Positions 38,010-48,994 are shown, counted from the first letter of the stretch. The stretch is DNA of 64,000 nucleotides from Methylococcales bacterium (GCA_026399075.1 JAPLRR010000038.1:34992-98991); one strand, 5' to 3'. Numbers and translations: made by a program. The notes: generated by a model from the letters alone, not told the origin.

Positions 38010-39857
38010 TTAAATAGATAACTTTTCAACCCGACGATTACCGTAGTACCAATTGATAACCATCCGGGTTCCGGTAATCGCAGTAAACATGGATGACAAA
38101 ATTCCAATGATCAGCGTCACCGCAAAACCTTTAACCGAACCCGTACCGTAGGCAAACAGCACCACCGCAACCACAAGGTTGGTGAAATGCGAATCCAGAA
38201 TTGTTGCAAAGGCTTTATCATAACCAATAAAAATTGCGGCTTGGGGGGTGTTACCTATCCCAATCTCTTCTTTGATACGTTCAAAAATTAATACGTTGGC
38301 ATCGACCGACATACCGACAGTCAAAATAATCCCGGCAATGCCCGGCAATGTAAGCGTGGCCTGTAACATTGACAAAATAGCCACCACTATCACAACGTTA
38401 AACGCCAAAGCAAAATTGGCTATCATGCCAAATAGCTTGTAATAGCCAGCCATAAACAACACAACCAACACAAAGCCGACCACAAATGACAACATGCCTT
38501 TGTCGATATTGTCTTGGCCCAAGCTAGGCCCTACAGTCCGTTCTTCAACAATATCCACAGGTGCAGCCAAAGCGCCAGCCCTTAACAATAAAGACAAATT
38601 ACGGGCTTCTTGAGGGCTGTCCAAACCAGTGGTTTGAAAGCGCTTACTAAACACGCCTTGGATAGTCGCTACGTTGATAACTTTTTCAACTTTTTCCTTG
38701 TGCCGTACTTTTTCGCCATTGATTATCTTAGTGTCCACTTTATATTCAATAAACACCACCGCCATCGGCTTGCCTACACTCACTTGTGTGGTTTTGGCCA
38801 TTTTGGCCGCACCCACACCATTTAAGGAGATGTTTACCGAAGGCCGACCATCTTGGTCAACACCAGAAGACGCATCAACAATTTGATCGCCCGTCACAAT
38901 CACCCGCCTATCCAAAAGGATGGGGTTGCCATTCCTTTCGTAATATAAACGGCTACCCACTGGTGGATGGCCTGCAACCGCTTGCTGCACATCATGTTCA
39001 ACGTCAACCAAACGGTATTCCAAGGTAGCGGTGGTGCCCAAAATTTCTTTTGCGCGGGTGGTGTCTTGCACACCGGGCAATTGCACAACAATACGGTTTT
39101 CACCTTGTTGCTGGATCACTGGCTCGGCAACCCCCAACTCATTGACCCGGTTACGCAAAGTGGTCATGTTTTGTGCGACGGCAAATTTTTTAATTTCTAG
39201 GGTTTCTTTTTCGGAGACTTTTAACCATACTTGGTCTTGGGCTTCTGGCTCAGTGATTTCGAGGGTACGGAAATCCTTGTCCAAGAGCGCCAACACTGCT
39301 GGCTTATCTTCCAATGCCTTCAATGTCACTTTGATAAAACCGCCATCTTTCGTCACTGCCTGATAACGGAGTTTTGCACTTCTTAAGGCCAAGCGCACAT
39401 CATCGGTATAGCGTTCTTCCGCTTGTTTGGCGGCGGCATTCATGTCCACTTCCAATAAGAAATGCACCCCACCCCGCAAATCAAGCCCCAAATACATGGC
39501 ATCCGCACCCAAAGCCCGTAACCAGGGCGGTGTCGTTGGCGCCAAATTGAGTGCAACCGTGTAATTGCTGCCCATTTTATCGCGCAGCAAATCCGCCGCT
39601 TTAAGCTGGTCATCCGTGTTTTTAAAACGTGCCAACACACGCCCGTCATTGAACTCAAACGCCTTGATGGCCAAACCTACCGATTTGATGTCAGACTCAA
39701 TCTGGTTGGCTTGTATCTGTGAAATAAGCGTAGTTTGCGTCGAAGACACTTGGACAGAAGGGTCATCACCGTATAAATTTGGCAATGAATAAATAATCCC
39801 GACGACAAAAACGACCAGGATCAATAAATTTTTCCAAAGGGGGAAATGGTTTTGCAT
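38010..39857 (-). CDS. secD: Protein translocase subunit SecD
   Basis: 615 residues. N-terminal membrane anchor, large periplasmic P1 domain with GLDLRGGVHFLLEVD, and five C-terminal helices including GFVLVVLFMAGYYKLFG and the SVDANVLIFERIKEE segment typical of SecD. Full length; in the usual order tgt-yajC-secD-secF. Confidence 0.96.
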   Translation of the reverse strand: MQNHFPLWKNLLILVVFVVGIIYSLPNLYGDDPSVQVSSTQTTLISQIQANQIESDIKSVGLAIKAFEFNDGRVLARFKNTDDQLKAADLLRDKMGSNYTVALNLAPTTPPWLRALGADAMYLGLDLRGGVHFLLEVDMNAAAKQAEERYTDDVRLALRSAKLRYQAVTKDGGFIKVTLKALEDKPAVLALLDKDFRTLEITEPEAQDQVWLKVSEKETLEIKKFAVAQNMTTLRNRVNELGVAEPVIQQQGENRIVVQLPGVQDTTRAKEILGTTATLEYRLVDVEHDVQQAVAGHPPVGSRLYYERNGNPILLDRRVIVTGDQIVDASSGVDQDGRPSVNISLNGVGAAKMAKTTQVSVGKPMAVVFIEYKVDTKIINGEKVRHKEKVEKVINVATIQGVFSKRFQTTGLDSPQEARNLSLLLRAGALAAPVDIVEERTVGPSLGQDNIDKGMLSFVVGFVLVVLFMAGYYKLFGMIANFALAFNVVIVVAILSMLQATLTLPGIAGIILTVGMSVDANVLIFERIKEEIGIGNTPQAAIFIGYDKAFATILDSHFTNLVVAVVLFAYGTGSVKGFAVTLIIGILSSMFTAITGTRMVINWYYGNRRVEKLSI

Positions 39858-40004
39858 GTGTTATTCCAATTGTTAAAGCATATCGAACGATAGATAAAGC
39901 TTCGCGCCGCTTGCTGGCAAAATGGGCTCATCCTACGATATGTACTGATTTGCGATGGGGCTGGCCTGATAAACCACCCTATTCGCGAAAGCCTGTAAAT
40001 CTGC

Positions 40005-40361
40005 TCAAGCCTTATTTAAGGTCGCTTTTTTAGTAATTGCTTTAAAAGTGCCCTTGGGCATCATGCTTTCAATGCTTTGGCGTTGCACTTGAATAAAGGT
40101 ATTGTCACAAACTTCAATTTTGACAAAATTATCGTCCAAATCAACCACCTTACCTAAGATACCGCCAGAAGTGACCACTTCGGCACCTTTGGCCATCATA
40201 GCAATCATTTGTTTCTTTTCCTTGGTACGCTTGGCTTGGGGGCGCAGAAACAAAAAGTAAAAAAACGCCAATATACCTAGCGGAAACAGCATACCTTCTA
40301 TGCCCGGCTGTTGTGCAGCAGGGGCTGCCGCTGCTAAAGCGTCAGAGATAAAAAAACTCAT
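40005..40361 (-). CDS. yajC: Preprotein translocase accessory subunit YajC
   Basis: 118 residues from ATG 40361 (MSFFISDALA). One N-terminal membrane helix (LFPLGILAFFYFLFLRPQAKR), then the conserved MAKGAEVVTSGGILGKVVDLDDNFVKIEV domain. Associates with SecDF and SecYEG. Confidence 0.95.
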   Translation of the reverse strand: MSFFISDALAAAAPAAQQPGIEGMLFPLGILAFFYFLFLRPQAKRTKEKKQMIAMMAKGAEVVTSGGILGKVVDLDDNFVKIEVCDNTFIQVQRQSIESMMPKGTFKAITKKATLNKA

Positions 40362-40403
40362 GATTATCCTCAATTAATTATAGTTATTTAAAAAATTTCT
40401 CTA

Positions 40404-41546
<1,143 letters not shown>

Positions 41547-41739
41547 CTACAGATTATCCAGCTTTTTTAGACATTCGCGCAATAAACTCTCATTTTTTAC
41601 TTAATTTCATCACCGCGCCCTAAACAATCAATCGCCTACTAAATATCACGATGTTGGTAAACAATAAAAAAGTTCATTGGCTATTCAGTTTTGCTTTGGT
41701 ATCCTCTAATTCCAGTCCAAAAACTTAAGAGTCAAAATT

Positions 41740-42177
41740 ATGCGAAATAATAGCCTTTTACTCATCACATTACTTATCACCACCACCCCTGTAATGGCTG
41801 AACAAAGCCTGCTAAACAGTGCCAGCAAACAATTGGTGAAAAACGCGGCGACATCAGCTCTGCCCAAAGAAGCCGTTAGTGCCATTGATTCTGCCAGTTC
41901 CGCTAAGCAAACTTTGGATACGGCCAGCAAATTAACAACAGGCGTTAAAGCTACATCCGACTCCCTTAAAGGGACTGCGCAAGACGTGGTGACAGATACC
42001 GCTAAGCAAAAGCTGCTTGATGCTGCACCGGCGGATATAAAATCCTTAGAAAGCGCCACAAAATCAACAAAATTGCTTACCGACAAATTGCCTAAATCTT
42101 CAACCCCAATAAGCAAAACGGTTAAAGATCAGGTACAAAAAGAAGCCACTAAAAGTGCTCTTGATTTATTGAAATAA
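41740..42177 (+). CDS. Secreted Ser/Thr/Lys-rich helical protein, function unknown
   Basis: 145 residues with a signal peptide (cleaved near VMA) and a mature part made of amphipathic helical stretches with many S-A-K-T-L residues (LLNSASKQLVKNAATSALPKEA, LDTASKLTTGVKATSDSLKG). It resembles other small helical secreted proteins of this region in style, but I see no clear homology. It marks the left edge of the secreted-protein-rich region. Confidence 0.6.
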   Translation: MRNNSLLLITLLITTTPVMAEQSLLNSASKQLVKNAATSALPKEAVSAIDSASSAKQTLDTASKLTTGVKATSDSLKGTAQDVVTDTAKQKLLDAAPADIKSLESATKSTKLLTDKLPKSSTPISKTVKDQVQKEATKSALDLLK

Positions 42178-43176
42178 TGGTCACTTATATTGTCCGGCTG
42201 TTTCGATGTTCACATAATTCTTTTTTGTGCCGCGTCAAGCTGCTAGTCGAAGCCGAATCGCAGACCGGACAATGCACCAAAATCCCAGATGACTACTGCA
42301 AACCCTTACATGAAATGCACCCTCTGGTATAGATGCCATTTTTTTCCTTTAAAAGGCCATTCTGTGGGCGAAGCCATGGGTGGAAAAGTCAAATAGCCGA
42401 ATTTGGTACGAATGATCAATATGGAAGATGTTTTTGGGCTGGTCGTTAATGGTTTAAATGATGCTGCGTCTTCTCAACAAAACGTTATCGAAGAGGGTTA
42501 CTACCAGCGCAATGATTTCACTCTCACAAACTGAATGCACCCTGAGCCGTTATCCCGTTTCTTTATCCGACCCCAACTGGATTTTCTCCCAAGCCAAGAT
42601 GAACTGTTGGCAAAAATCGTACCCATCGCAAAAGCGTGTGTTACCTTCATGGCCGGCTGCCCTTTATAAATGATTACTATTTTTATACCGATTATGTTTT
42701 TTCATATTTCTAAGGGCTACCTCGCTTTCTTTATCCAAATCAAGCTGGTTTTCAGTAGTTACTCACCTTTCCCCCCGAACAGACAAGTTTTGGTTTTCAT
42801 CTGATAGCGACCACACCGAAAAAATCGACAACGAACAGCGCCAAATGTAGCCCCCCCTATAAAGTAGAGCTTATGTGCATTTCTTATAGGGTGACGTAGA
42901 ATTCTGCCCCAAAGATCGTTGGAATATCCCTGTGGAGTTCAGCTATGGACTGCCAACTAAGAGGGAGCATGACCGAATCAACGTCATCGGGGGCATTATA
43001 ATTGGGAAACGACTTGGTTTTCAGGGGCAAAGCGCTTGCTAAGTTAAAGCAATCGGCTTGCTTTTATCTGCGATCTCAAAATACCGATTTCCATAATGTA
43101 GATGGCTAACTTAAGCAGCTAACTTTAATTTTACCCGTTGTTTAATGATTGCAGTTATATGCTGAATGTATGAATG
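42178..43176. other. About 1 kb region without a convincing intact gene
   Basis: No well-supported gene. It holds one possible decayed gene (listed separately), short direct similarities (GAATGCACCCT twice near 42312 and 42533) and an 8-bp inverted repeat CCCTATAA / TTATAGGG around 42858-42894. Composition looks like degraded accessory DNA. Confidence 0.5.
42412..42669 (+). pseudogene. Possible decayed gene in two in-frame parts
   Basis: ATG 42412 gives a 40-residue peptide (MINMEDVFGLVVNGLNDAAS...), stopped by TGA at 42532-42534, followed in the same frame by a 44-residue peptide from ATG 42535 (MHPEPLSRFFIRPQLDFLP...). The continuous frame with one stop and fairly gene-like content suggests a broken gene. 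The family is not recognised. Confidence 0.3.
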
Positions 43177-44280
43177 TCAACTTAACAATGTGCGTTCCAC
43201 CAACCAATAAACACCCGCCATACAAACCAAGACCGAACAAATTGGCGTAAGCTTTGGCTCTATCAAAGGTTTTGTGTGCAGCCACCAAATAATTGGCAGA
43301 ACGATGGCAGCAACGGTAATTTGTCCCACTTCAACACCCAAATTAAACGAGAATAGCGGCAGCATAATACCTGTTTCGTAGGAAGAAATGCCCATTTCAC
43401 GTAATACCGACGCAAAGCCAAACCCATGCACCAAACCAAAGAAAAAAGTCAGCCATTGCCTGCCTTTTGGATGCCCATCACGTAAAATATTTTCTAGGCT
43501 GACATAGATAATGGTTGCTGCAATCAATGGCTCTACAATAAAACTCGGAATATCAACCACATTAAAGCCAGCCAATGCTAAGGTTATCGAATGCGCTATG
43601 GTAAAAAAAGTGATAATTTTAATGGCTGGCCAAAAATTTCGGGTGACAACCAGCAAGGAAAACAAAAACAGCAAATGGTCATAACCTGTCAGGATATGCT
43701 CGATACCCAATATAAAAAAATCACTGAATGTGGCTAATTTTTGGCTCTCCAGTGGGGCATTTGGTAATTGTGACAATGTTAAGTCGATCATGTTGTCAGC
43801 TTGCGACAACATTTTTTCAGCCATACTTTGACCTTGGGCATTTTTTATTGTCAAAAATTGCTTATGGCTTGCAGGAAGTTCATTTAAGAAATCTGCTTTT
43901 AAATTTAGATGATCGCGTGGTGTTTGGGGATATTGAAATTCAATGAACGCATTATTTTTTTGGTCAAAACTAACGACTCCCATCGCTACGGGCTGGACAA
44001 GCTGGCCATCTAAATTTAACTGGACACCCTTTAAAACCCAAGAGGCAATTTGGGGTTTTGCCGCATCTTGCTCGGCAAGGGTTACGTCAGCGTCTTGGTC
44101 GCTATCCATAGGTACGAACGCTTCTATATCCTGCAAAGAGAAAGTTATTTTCGCTGCTATGCCCTTCCCATCAACAATAAGATCTGCTGAACTCAAGCCA
44201 GGATCATGGGCGAAGCTAAATGGTGCGTAGCCAATCAGCAAAAAAAAAAGTGCTGCTTTAACCAATTTTGATAACTTCAC
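43177..44280 (-). CDS. HupE/UreJ_2 family membrane metal permease with extracytoplasmic domain
   Basis: 367 residues. Signal peptide cleaved after FSFA, leaving an N-terminal His (HDPGLSS), then an extracytoplasmic domain of about 150 residues with a D-x-D-x-D loop (DSDQDADVTLAE), then six membrane helices with HupE-type histidines: GIEHILTGYDHLLF, TIAHSITLALAGF, FFFGLVHGFGFA. HupE/UreJ proteins are linked to nickel or cobalt uptake; beside copC, copper is equally plausible here. Starts within the stop of the preceding gene (4-nt overlap) and ends module A. Confidence 0.8.
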   Translation of the reverse strand: MKLSKLVKAALFFLLIGYAPFSFAHDPGLSSADLIVDGKGIAAKITFSLQDIEAFVPMDSDQDADVTLAEQDAAKPQIASWVLKGVQLNLDGQLVQPVAMGVVSFDQKNNAFIEFQYPQTPRDHLNLKADFLNELPASHKQFLTIKNAQGQSMAEKMLSQADNMIDLTLSQLPNAPLESQKLATFSDFFILGIEHILTGYDHLLFLFSLLVVTRNFWPAIKIITFFTIAHSITLALAGFNVVDIPSFIVEPLIAATIIYVSLENILRDGHPKGRQWLTFFFGLVHGFGFASVLREMGISSYETGIMLPLFSFNLGVEVGQITVAAIVLPIIWWLHTKPLIEPKLTPICSVLVCMAGVYWLVERTLLS

Positions 44281-44942
44281 TGATGTCCGCCTTTCACTTT
44301 ACGTTTTTTTAAAAACCACACTACACCTGCAATAATCAAGCACAGCAACAACACTGCCCCACCACCAATCAACATCAGCGTTTTTTTAGGTAAGGCATCA
44401 GGGTCGCCACCAACATGAAAAGGAATGCGCATTTTATCTTCATCGGAAATGGCTTCTTCGCCGCCAATTAGTAAAAACAGGGCGTAATAGCCATTTTTAT
44501 CTATATCAGCTTGGGCCTCGACCACGCCTTTGGTATACATTTTAGGTGGAACCTCACTGAGCACGCGCAGTTCTTTAAAGTCCTCTGGCTTTTCCTCATC
44601 TGTACCAATAAACTCAAGCTCAACGATTCGTATCCCTATCGGTGTCTTACGAATATCACGGTCAATTAAATCAGCGGCAAAGAACACTTTGCCAGGGGTA
44701 GGCAGCTCTTGGCAAAAAGGCCGTAATAATGCCGCCCTATCGTTTGCATCTTGTTTACCTGCGGTAGTTTTAACATACACACTTAAGTGTACCGCATAAA
44801 AATCATTGGTAATTAAACAGCCTACGCTATTAAGATCAGGAATTTGTGGCTGGGTACCCAGCTGCTCCTTATTACACCCTGAAAAAAGAGCGGAAAACAC
44901 TAGCAGGCTAAAAAGCCAGATGATACGGTTTATGTTTTTCAT
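44277..44942 (-). CDS. Membrane-anchored lipoprotein of CopC-linked family (DxxDRDxRK motif), module A
   Basis: 221 residues. Lipobox FSALFSGC, a periplasmic domain with a conserved pair of cysteines (SVGCLITNDFYAV, RPFCQELP) and motif DLIDRDIRK, then a C-terminal membrane helix with basic tail (GGGAVLLLCLIIAGVVWFLKKRK). It is clearly related to the protein at 49932-50528 in module B: GC-x3-ND(F/Y)Y, (F/Y)CQ(D/E), DL-x-DRD-x-RK. It lies 2 nt after copC and overlaps the HupE-type gene. I know no named family; a periplasmic metal-handling role is inferred. Confidence 0.7.
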   Translation of the reverse strand: MKNINRIIWLFSLLVFSALFSGCNKEQLGTQPQIPDLNSVGCLITNDFYAVHLSVYVKTTAGKQDANDRAALLRPFCQELPTPGKVFFAADLIDRDIRKTPIGIRIVELEFIGTDEEKPEDFKELRVLSEVPPKMYTKGVVEAQADIDKNGYYALFLLIGGEEAISDEDKMRIPFHVGGDPDALPKKTLMLIGGGAVLLLCLIIAGVVWFLKKRKVKGGHQ

Positions 44943-44944
44943 AC

Positions 44945-45337
44945 TCAGGGCGCCTTGATGGTGAATGTATATTTACCAGTAACAATATGTGTGTCTATCG
45001 AAACAACGCGGTATCGCACGGTGTAGATACCGGGTGACAAAGTCGGGACAGTGGCAAATAGATGGGACTGGTCAAACGTTTCTTGTTGGATGTCTTTATT
45101 GTCTACCCGCTTGCCTTTACTATCAATGACAGCAAGGGCTTTGTATTCGCTGCCAACTTTATCGTTAAACCAGACATCAATTTGCTTTGGGGATTCTGTC
45201 AAAGTTGCATTTTGCTCTGGTGCCGACCTTACCATAATGGCATGGGCAAATAAAGGCAAAGGCATAACCAGCCCCACCACCAAAACAAAGCATGGGAGTA
45301 GCGGATGAATTTTTTTAGGTAGTTGATAGTAAGTCAT
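44945..45337 (-). CDS. copC: CopC-type periplasmic copper-binding protein
   Basis: 130 residues from ATG 45337. The signal peptide is cut after PLFA so that His32 becomes residue 1 of the mature protein, and the domain ends with SIDTHIVTGKYTFTI, giving the Asp-x-His ligands. His1-Asp-His is the Cu(II) site of CopC. The beta-sandwich markers SAPEQNATL and YRVVSIDTH are present. No copD lies beside it; the lipoprotein and HupE-type permease follow, suggesting copper is passed to them. Confidence 0.88.
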   Translation of the reverse strand: MTYYQLPKKIHPLLPCFVLVVGLVMPLPLFAHAIMVRSAPEQNATLTESPKQIDVWFNDKVGSEYKALAVIDSKGKRVDNKDIQQETFDQSHLFATVPTLSPGIYTVRYRVVSIDTHIVTGKYTFTIKAP

Positions 45338-45434
45338 AAAATCTACGGATGAATGGATAAACTGCCAGTGGCCCAGCATTATATAAGTATTATTGGGCAA
45401 TATCCAATAGCGGAAGGATTCAAACCATTACCAG

Positions 45435-45509
45435 TTAAAGCTGTAACTTCTTATTAGTTGTAGGCAATGGAGGCAGACCTGCCACTAATAAGAAGTTGCT
45501 TAAAGCTGT
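45435..45509. repeat. MITE-like inverted repeat with 10-bp direct flanks (copy A)
   Basis: Perfect 14-bp inverted repeats AACTTCTTATTAGT (45445-45458) and ACTAATAAGAAGTT (45484-45497) around GGCAGACCTG. Flanked by exact direct repeats TTAAAGCTGT (45435-45444 and 45500-45509), the right one touching the stop of the BNR gene. Related to the element at 11097-11187. Confidence 0.75.
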
Positions 45510-46714
45510 CAATCAAGCTTTTTAACAACCCATAGCGCTGCTTGATTCCCTTGTTTTTCTGTCCACATGGACAGAAATCCTTGCGGCGTAGAAACAACGC
45601 GTGGATGCGTAGCAAATTTACCGGTTGTTGATAAATGGACAGGGGTTGACCATGTTTGCCCCCCATTATTAGATATGGCGAAGAAAACAGCCATCCCATC
45701 AGGTTCGCGCTCATCCCAAACCATAACAACACGTTGCGAAATGGCAGCAATATCACTATGGTTAGCCGTTTTGCCCCCACGAACTTTCGGTTCATCCCAA
45801 ATTTTGCCTTGATTGGCGGAACTTAGGGTATATAACCCAGCCAGCCCAGCTTGTCCAGTCCACACACTCGCGTAATAGGCTCCATCCCCAGCTATAGCCA
45901 AACCACCCCCATTATGCGGGCAACCATCAAACTGCCATTTGAAATCGCCCACCACACCCGCGCGCTGCCAAGTTGAACCTTGGTCGAAAGATTGTATTAA
46001 AGCCATATCACGGGGAACCATGTCCCGATAAAGCACGCTTAACACATTTGTTGAAGATAACGCTAAGGTGTTCCAGCAACAAGAACATGTCGAGTCATCG
46101 AGGGTCAAACTTGCCTGCCAATGCTCCCCGCCATCAACCGAACGGGCGTAGCGTAGGCTTTGGTAGCCATTTTCTTCGGGGTCTGCCAACCAAACGGCAT
46201 GAAAATAGCCTTTGTTATCAGCAATAAGATCGATATGGGATTGATCCCCATTGTTGTCAATCGCCGGATTAGGGCTGGGATGCCAAGTTTTACCGCCATC
46301 ATGGGAAAAACGGCTGGCTATGGGCCCCATATTTGGCAGTTCGCCTTGAGTTTGCCACAAGGCCACTAAATTATTATTTACTGCCGCAATCTGCACATCA
46401 TTTCCCCGGCTAGCCGTCAAGTTAGCATCACTGGCGACTTCTACAGGTAATGACCAATGCCCACCTAGGTCATCCGAAAACAAATAGTGTAATGAAGGGG
46501 GATTATTTGAGTTATTAGATTTACCAGCAACTAATACATGCACTCTGCCATTTATGCTCACCACATCAAAACTGCTGATGGATTGCAAACTCAAAGCGGG
46601 GATTATTGAACTGGTAAACGGCGGGACTAAGTTCCTCGGATTATTAAGACTTACATACAAAGGCAAGGTCAAGACACTGATTACTAACCCAATTGTTATA
46701 CAAAATCGACACAT
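45509..46714 (-). CDS. Sialidase-fold (BNR-repeat) secreted protein with CSCC and GCPH motifs
   Basis: 401 residues. N-terminal signal or anchor helix, then a beta-propeller with BNR/Asp-box repeats (SHDGGKTWHP, SVDGGEHWQAS, SFDQGSTWQ, SNNGGQTWST). It lacks the Arg triad context I would expect of true sialidases. Two cysteine motifs, TCSCCWNTLA and FDGCPHNGG, recur in a sialidase-like group I associate with copper genes and could form a metal site. First gene of module A, separated from copC by the MITE. Confidence 0.7.
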   Translation of the reverse strand: MCRFCITIGLVISVLTLPLYVSLNNPRNLVPPFTSSIIPALSLQSISSFDVVSINGRVHVLVAGKSNNSNNPPSLHYLFSDDLGGHWSLPVEVASDANLTASRGNDVQIAAVNNNLVALWQTQGELPNMGPIASRFSHDGGKTWHPSPNPAIDNNGDQSHIDLIADNKGYFHAVWLADPEENGYQSLRYARSVDGGEHWQASLTLDDSTCSCCWNTLALSSTNVLSVLYRDMVPRDMALIQSFDQGSTWQRAGVVGDFKWQFDGCPHNGGGLAIAGDGAYYASVWTGQAGLAGLYTLSSANQGKIWDEPKVRGGKTANHSDIAAISQRVVMVWDEREPDGMAVFFAISNNGGQTWSTPVHLSTTGKFATHPRVVSTPQGFLSMWTEKQGNQAALWVVKKLD

Positions 46715-46825
46715 ATCGCTTTTTAAATGGTGGTAGCAAAAATCGGCTGCACTTTAGCGCAAAGCAATATACTATACTACCTTTGAATCTTATGTTCGAA
46801 AATAATAATTATAACGGAGTATGCC

Positions 46826-47605
46826 ATGGTAACCAGTAAATTGCTAAACCTCGCCTTAACCTTCGCCTTAACCAGCTTACCGCTACATGCCGCTTATGCG
46901 TTTGAGTATCAAGTTTTTGCCGGAATCCGATTTGTAAAAATGGAACCAGGGTGTTTTTTAATGGGCAGGGATACCGATATAAAAGAAAAAAATGCCTCTG
47001 AATTACCACAACATCGTGTCTGTATTGAAAAACCCTTTTATTTAGGGGAAACCGAAGTTACCCAAGAAAAATGGGAAAAAGTCATGGGCAACAACCCAAG
47101 CAAAGTAAAATCCCTTTACAGACCAGTGGACAGAGTCAACTGGAACGATGTCCAAGCTTTTATTGACCGCTTGAATAGCCAAGAAGGCGGCCATTTTTTT
47201 CGCTTACCCACGGAAGCGGAATGGGAATATGCAGCCCGCGCCGGAAGCACCTCACTGTATTCTTTCGGTGGCAACGCAAAAGATTTAGCCAACTATGCTT
47301 GGTATGGTGACGAAGGTTATCACGGCGCCAGCCATGAAGTAGAAAAAAAACAACCAAACAATTGGGGGCTATACGATATGCACGGCAATGTCTGGGAATG
47401 GGTGCAGGATTGGTATGATGCCAGTTATTACCAAAACAGCCCGGATAAAGACCCGAAAGGCCCGCCAAATGGCCAATACAAAATCTATCGTGGCGGAAGC
47501 TGGGTCGGTAAACCCGTTAATTTACGTTCTTCTATTCGCTATAGTGGCTTACCAACTACCCGCACTAACGATATAGGGTTTCGGTTACTCAAAGAAATCC
47601 CTTAG
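46826..47605 (+). CDS. Secreted formylglycine-generating enzyme-like (SUMF1-type) protein
   Basis: 259 residues from ATG 46826 (GGAG 7 nt upstream; another ATG at 46821 is out of frame). Signal peptide cleaved near AYA, then one FGE-sulfatase fold: FVKMEPGCFLMG, TEVTQEKWEKVMG, RLPTEAEWEYAARAG, GLYDMHGNVWEW, RGGSW, NDIGFRLLKE. The paired catalytic cysteines of true FGE, which bind copper, are not seen; only one or two cysteines remain. More likely a structural or binding protein. Transcribed away from module A. Confidence 0.8.
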   Translation: MVTSKLLNLALTFALTSLPLHAAYAFEYQVFAGIRFVKMEPGCFLMGRDTDIKEKNASELPQHRVCIEKPFYLGETEVTQEKWEKVMGNNPSKVKSLYRPVDRVNWNDVQAFIDRLNSQEGGHFFRLPTEAEWEYAARAGSTSLYSFGGNAKDLANYAWYGDEGYHGASHEVEKKQPNNWGLYDMHGNVWEWVQDWYDASYYQNSPDKDPKGPPNGQYKIYRGGSWVGKPVNLRSSIRYSGLPTTRTNDIGFRLLKEIP

Positions 47606-47779
47606 GCCCGGAAAATTGTTGGCCCTTGGTAATTAACAAAGTCAGCTTAGCCTGTCACGATACAGGATATGTGTGCTAGAATGTCGGTTAGCAAAAGCCA
47701 TTCGCTGATGATCTAAATGACTCTTGTTAGCATTTTAAACTATAAGTATTTTTACCAAACCACATAGGAACGAACAAAA

Positions 47780-48175
47780 ATGAATTTATTGAAAAAAATT
47801 GCAGTATCTGCTTTTTTAACTGCATCATTATCAGCTGTTTATACCCCCGCATTTTCTGCTGAAGCGCACCAAGACAAAGGTCTGGTTGTTTTAACAGCGG
47901 CAAAAAACACTGAAGCAGCACTATTAGAAGCCAAAAGCTTATTGGAAAAAGGCGGTGATACTGAGCAAGTTCTAAAAGCAATGAACGAAGCCCGCCAAGC
48001 ACAAAAAGAATTCCGTTACGAGCAAACTGAACGTTTACGTCAAAAACTAAATGACAAATTAAGCGGTGCACGTAAAGCATTTGAAAATAACGATAATGCA
48101 AAAGCACTTGAAAATATCAATGCTGCTTTAGGCTATTACGCAGACATGAAAAAAATCTACGATGCAGCCCACTAA
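47780..48175 (+). CDS. Small secreted helical protein, family member 1
   Basis: 131 residues. Signal peptide cleaved near FSA, mature part about 105 residues, all predicted helix with charged heptads (LVVLTAAKNTEAALLEAKSLLEKGGD, ALENINAALGYYADMKKIYDAAH). Shares the pattern of the proteins at 48436 and 51941: a first helix ending in KG(G/E)D, a central RxKLxxARK segment and a last helix of alternating Ala/Leu. No named family known to me. It has its own strong terminator. Confidence 0.7.
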   Translation: MNLLKKIAVSAFLTASLSAVYTPAFSAEAHQDKGLVVLTAAKNTEAALLEAKSLLEKGGDTEQVLKAMNEARQAQKEFRYEQTERLRQKLNDKLSGARKAFENNDNAKALENINAALGYYADMKKIYDAAH

Positions 48176-48195
48176 GTAAGTCATCTTTGCTACTT

Positions 48196-48234
48196 GGCCA
48201 CTTCAATTGCTTATTATTTAAGTGGCCTGTTTTT
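48196..48234 (+). terminator. Rho-independent terminator
   Basis: Stem GGCCACTT / AAGTGGCC (48196-48203, 48220-48227) followed by TGTTTTT, 20 nt after the family member 1 gene. Confidence 0.85.
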
Positions 48235-48435
48235 AGTTAGTGCTTACTATGTGGTCAATTCGTAAATATACAATTTTATGGAAAGCTAACTGCTGATAAC
48301 TCAAAATTGCTAATCTTGGCATAAGTTACTTGCGAATTTATCATAAAAAATGTGGTAGAATCTCAAAGGTAGTTCATTTTGAAACCAATGGGCTGCCCAT
48401 TCATTTAAATAATAATAACTTGAGGATTTAGAAAT

Positions 48436-48822
48436 ATGAAAACCTTGAAAAAAATAGCTTTGGCTTTGTGTATTGCCGCCTCTTTGGGTGCAGTTTCAAC
48501 CTCAGCACTTGCTGAAGCAGACGCAGGTAGAATTACTTATGCCCCAGCTGATGCCATTGACATGGTAGCTGCAAAAGTTGGTGTCGCTATTGCGGCCTTA
48601 GAAAAAGGCGAAGATCCAGAAAAAGTTTCAGGCTTGATTAAAGATGTTTTGTCAGCAAGCAAAGAAATTAATGCTAGCGACAAAGTGTTCGCCGCAAGGG
48701 ACAAAGTTCACAGCAAACTGAAAGCTGCGCGTAAAGACTTAGCCGAAGGTAAAACCCAACAGGCAGAACAAGCTTTAAGAGATGCCCAAAAAGCATTTTT
48801 GGCGCTTAAAGACATTTTATAA
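48436..48822 (+). CDS. Small secreted helical protein, family member 2
   Basis: 128 residues with a signal peptide (cleaved near ALA) and a helical mature domain: PADAIDMVAAKVGVAIAAL, EKGEDPEKVSGLIKDVL, SKLKAARKDLAEGKTQQAEQAL, FLALKDIL. It aligns along its length with the module B protein at 51941 (PAEAIEIALAKVQVVINAV, EDVNKLIRDAM, EGKTAEVEEALQNALKEIDNLKSII). GAGG lies upstream of the ATG. No metal-binding residues stand out; perhaps a periplasmic adaptor. Confidence 0.75.
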   Translation: MKTLKKIALALCIAASLGAVSTSALAEADAGRITYAPADAIDMVAAKVGVAIAALEKGEDPEKVSGLIKDVLSASKEINASDKVFAARDKVHSKLKAARKDLAEGKTQQAEQALRDAQKAFLALKDIL

Positions 48823-48943
48823 TGCATCTTTCCACGTCAGTTTGAATGTAACATCTGCATGACAAGCTAAAATAAGCCCCAATTTGTTGCCTATTTAGTT
48901 TGCCCGCTTCATAAAGCGATTTACCAAATTGATCTGAAATTAA

Positions 48944-48977
48944 AACCTCGCCACACAAAGTAGCGGGGTTTTTTTTT
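48944..48977 (+). terminator. Rho-independent terminator
   Basis: Stem AACCTCGC / GCGGGGTT (one G-T pair) followed by nine T residues, between the converging family member 2 and cytochrome genes. Confidence 0.8.
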
Positions 48978-48994
48978 CACTTCTAAATATAAGC

